Source of the DNA: Streptomyces nigra
GTDB lineage: Bacteria; Actinomycetota; Actinomycetes; Streptomycetales; Streptomycetaceae
DNA: 64,000 nt
Direction of reading: 5' to 3'
NCBI RefSeq assembly: GCF_003074055.1
Contig: NZ_CP029043.1
Span: forward strand, 3,278,501 to 3,342,500
The notes beneath the pieces are model-generated. The model worked only from the letters and a program-made list of their open reading frames with translations. It was not told the origin of the DNA and searched no databases. Shown piece after piece: positions 62,587 to 64,000 of this stretch. A program made the translations under genes and the position numbers. Each line of letters starts with the position of its first letter. Positions within the stretch are counted from its first letter, which is position 1.

Positions 62587-64000
62587 ATGACGCATGCCGA
62601 CGCGGGCACCGATGTGGACCACCCCGTGCACGCCGCCTCCGTCACCGTCGCGGCGGGCGGGCTCACCGCGGCCGAGGTCGCCGAACGGGTCGCCCGGGGA
62701 GCCGTCAACGACGTGCCGGTGCGCAGCAGCCGGTCCATGGCGGAGATCGTCCGCGCCAACGTCTTCACCCGGTTCAACGCGATCATCGGCGTGCTCTGGC
62801 TGATCATGCTGTTCGTCGCGCCGATCCAGGACAGCCTGTTCGGCTTCGTCATCCTCGCCAACACGGGCATCGGGATCGTCCAGGAGTGGCGGGCCAAGAA
62901 GACCCTGGACTCGCTCGCGGTGATCGGGGAGGCGCGGCCCACGGTCCGCCGGGACGGGGTCGCCGCCGAGATCGGCACCTCCGAGATCGTCCTCGACGAC
63001 CTCGTGGAGATCGGGCCCGGGGACAAGGCCGTGGTGGACGGGGTGTGCGTCGAGGCCGACGGCCTGGAGATCGACGAGTCGCTGCTCACCGGCGAGGCCG
63101 ACCCGGTGGTCAAACGGCCCGGCGACGCGGTCCTGTCCGGCAGCTTCGTCGTCGCCGGGGGCGGCGCCTTCCAGGCCACCAAGGTCGGACGCGAGGCGTA
63201 CGCGGCGCAGCTCGCCGAGGAGGCGTCCCGGTTCACGCTCGTCCACTCCGAGCTGCGGTCGGGCATCTCGACCATCCTCAAGTACGTGACCTGGATGATG
63301 GTCCCGGCCGCGATCGGTCTGATCATCACGCAGCTGTTCGTCAAGGAGAACGACCTCGACGACTCGATCGCCCGGACCGTCGGCGGCATCGTGCCGATGG
63401 TCCCGGAGGGGCTGGTGCTGCTCACCTCGGTCGCCTTCGCCATCGGTGTCATCCGGCTCGGCCGCAAGCAGTGCCTGGTGCAGGAGCTGCCCGCCATCGA
63501 GGGCCTGGCCCGCGTCGACACCGTCTGCCTCGACAAGACCGGCACCCTCACCGAGGGCGGCATGGACGTCACCGCGCTGCGCACCCTGGACGGCTTCGAC
63601 GAGTCCTACGTCCGTACGGTCCTCGGCGCCCTCGGCGAGTCCGACCCCCGCCCCAACGCCTCCCTGAAGGCCGTCATCGCCGCCTACCCCGCCGCCGAGG
63701 ACTGGCGCCGCACCGCCGCGCTGCCGTTCTCCTCCGCCCGCAAGTACAGCGGCGCCACCTTCAGCGAGGGCGACGGCCAGTCCGGCACCTGGCTGCTGGG
63801 CGCGCCCGACGTCCTGCTCTCCGACGACCATCCCGCGCTGACCGAGACCGACCGGCTGAACGAGCAGGGCCTGCGGGTGCTGCTGCTCGCCCGGGCCGCC
63901 CGCGAGCTCGACGACCCCGAGGTCGCCCTGGACGCGAAGCCGGCCGCCCTCGTCGTCCTTGAGCAGCGGCTGCGGCCCGACGCCGCCGACACCCTGCGCT
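62587..64000 (+). CDS. P-type cation-transporting ATPase (CtpE-like), 3' end outside window
   Basis: 471 visible codons of a longer gene. The actuator-domain TGE motif is LLTGEADPVV near residue 160, the PEGL membrane motif is GGIVPMVPEGLVLLTSVAFA near 265, and the phosphorylation motif is CLDKTGTLTEG near 312. No N-terminal heavy-metal (HMA) domain is present, and the CPx motif is absent, so a heavy-metal pump is unlikely. The pattern resembles mycobacterial CtpE, a Ca2+-linked P-type ATPase. The ATP-binding domain is cut by the window end. ATG 62587 has TACCGT 7 nt upstream; ATG 62583 is in another frame. Confidence 0.92.
   Translation, partial: MTHADAGTDVDHPVHAASVTVAAGGLTAAEVAERVARGAVNDVPVRSSRSMAEIVRANVFTRFNAIIGVLWLIMLFVAPIQDSLFGFVILANTGIGIVQEWRAKKTLDSLAVIGEARPTVRRDGVAAEIGTSEIVLDDLVEIGPGDKAVVDGVCVEADGLEIDESLLTGEADPVVKRPGDAVLSGSFVVAGGGAFQATKVGREAYAAQLAEEASRFTLVHSELRSGISTILKYVTWMMVPAAIGLIITQLFVKENDLDDSIARTVGGIVPMVPEGLVLLTSVAFAIGVIRLGRKQCLVQELPAIEGLARVDTVCLDKTGTLTEGGMDVTALRTLDGFDESYVRTVLGALGESDPRPNASLKAVIAAYPAAEDWRRTAALPFSSARKYSGATFSEGDGQSGTWLLGAPDVLLSDDHPALTETDRLNEQGLRVLLLARAARELDDPEVALDAKPAALVVLEQRLRPDAADTLR

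Overview
The window is a very GC-rich actinobacterial chromosome segment, almost certainly from a Streptomyces. Codons are strongly GC-biased at the third position and GTG starts are common. Many starts either overlap the upstream stop (ATGA/GTGA) or sit 6-7 nt behind a TAnnnT -10 hexamer with no Shine-Dalgarno (SD). Gene content and order match, from memory, the S. coelicolor SCO4350-SCO4410 neighbourhood (serC, cinnamate:CoA ligase, citrate synthase/pdxH, the phosphosugar isomerase SCO4393, dmdR1, purU). No rRNA, tRNA, CRISPR array or intact insertion sequence was seen. Both window ends cut a gene.

Layout. 1-1.8 kb: the tail of a GlxA-type AraC regulator convergent with an MFS transporter. 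1.8-11.1 kb: an acyl-CoA catabolic regulon (zinc alcohol dehydrogenase, three acyl-CoA dehydrogenase genes, SDR, metal-dependent cyclase/hydrolase, acyl-CoA synthetase). Its divergent promoters share a palindrome close to CTGACGG-N-CCGTCAG, so one TetR-type repressor encoded elsewhere probably controls it. A SpoIIAB-like ATPase gene and a poorly explained 0.5-kb gap lie inside. 11-20 kb: calcium-binding and signalling genes (EF-hand protein, STAS antagonist, sigma factor with a zinc anti-sigma fusion), purU, a repeat-bearing membrane protein, an NsdA-type TPR regulator and a prim-pol domain protein. 20-25 kb: an ABC exporter behind a MITE-like repeat, an alpha/beta hydrolase lacking its nucleophile serine, and dmdR1. 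25-31.8 kb: the SIS-domain isomerase behind a DasR-like site, a PAS/GAF sensor, a GNAT, a candidate small RNA with a 12-codon ORF, pdxH, citrate synthase and a Ser/Thr kinase.

31.8-41.9 kb is one minus-strand operon of eight translationally coupled or closely spaced genes: TIGR03084 protein, AtuA-like protein, carboxyltransferase, biotin carboxylase, acyl-CoA dehydrogenase, the ScCCL-type CoA ligase, enoyl-CoA hydratase and TetR. It looks like an acyclic-terpene or leucine-type beta-carboxylation pathway. A perfect GCAAGC-GT-GCTTGC operator lies upstream of its first gene.

42-53 kb: membrane proteins, a Fem-type aminoacyltransferase, a GlcD-like FAD/Fe-S dehydrogenase, serC, a secreted tripeptidyl aminopeptidase and a DrrAB-type exporter divergent from its TetR regulator, with a 13-bp inverted repeat between them. 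54-64 kb: a secreted propeller-like protein, SGNH hydrolase, Uma2 protein, aldo/keto reductase, a 29-residue membrane peptide, RNA 2',3'-cyclic phosphodiesterase, a MarR-MFS operon, a ribbon-helix-helix protein, an AzgA-type purine permease, a DUF2530 protein and the start of a P-type ATPase.

The strongest leads are the two catabolic regulons with their operators, the DasR-like site, the hidden small transcripts and peptides, and several enzymes missing canonical active-site residues. All family and ortholog assignments were made by eye; no database search was run.
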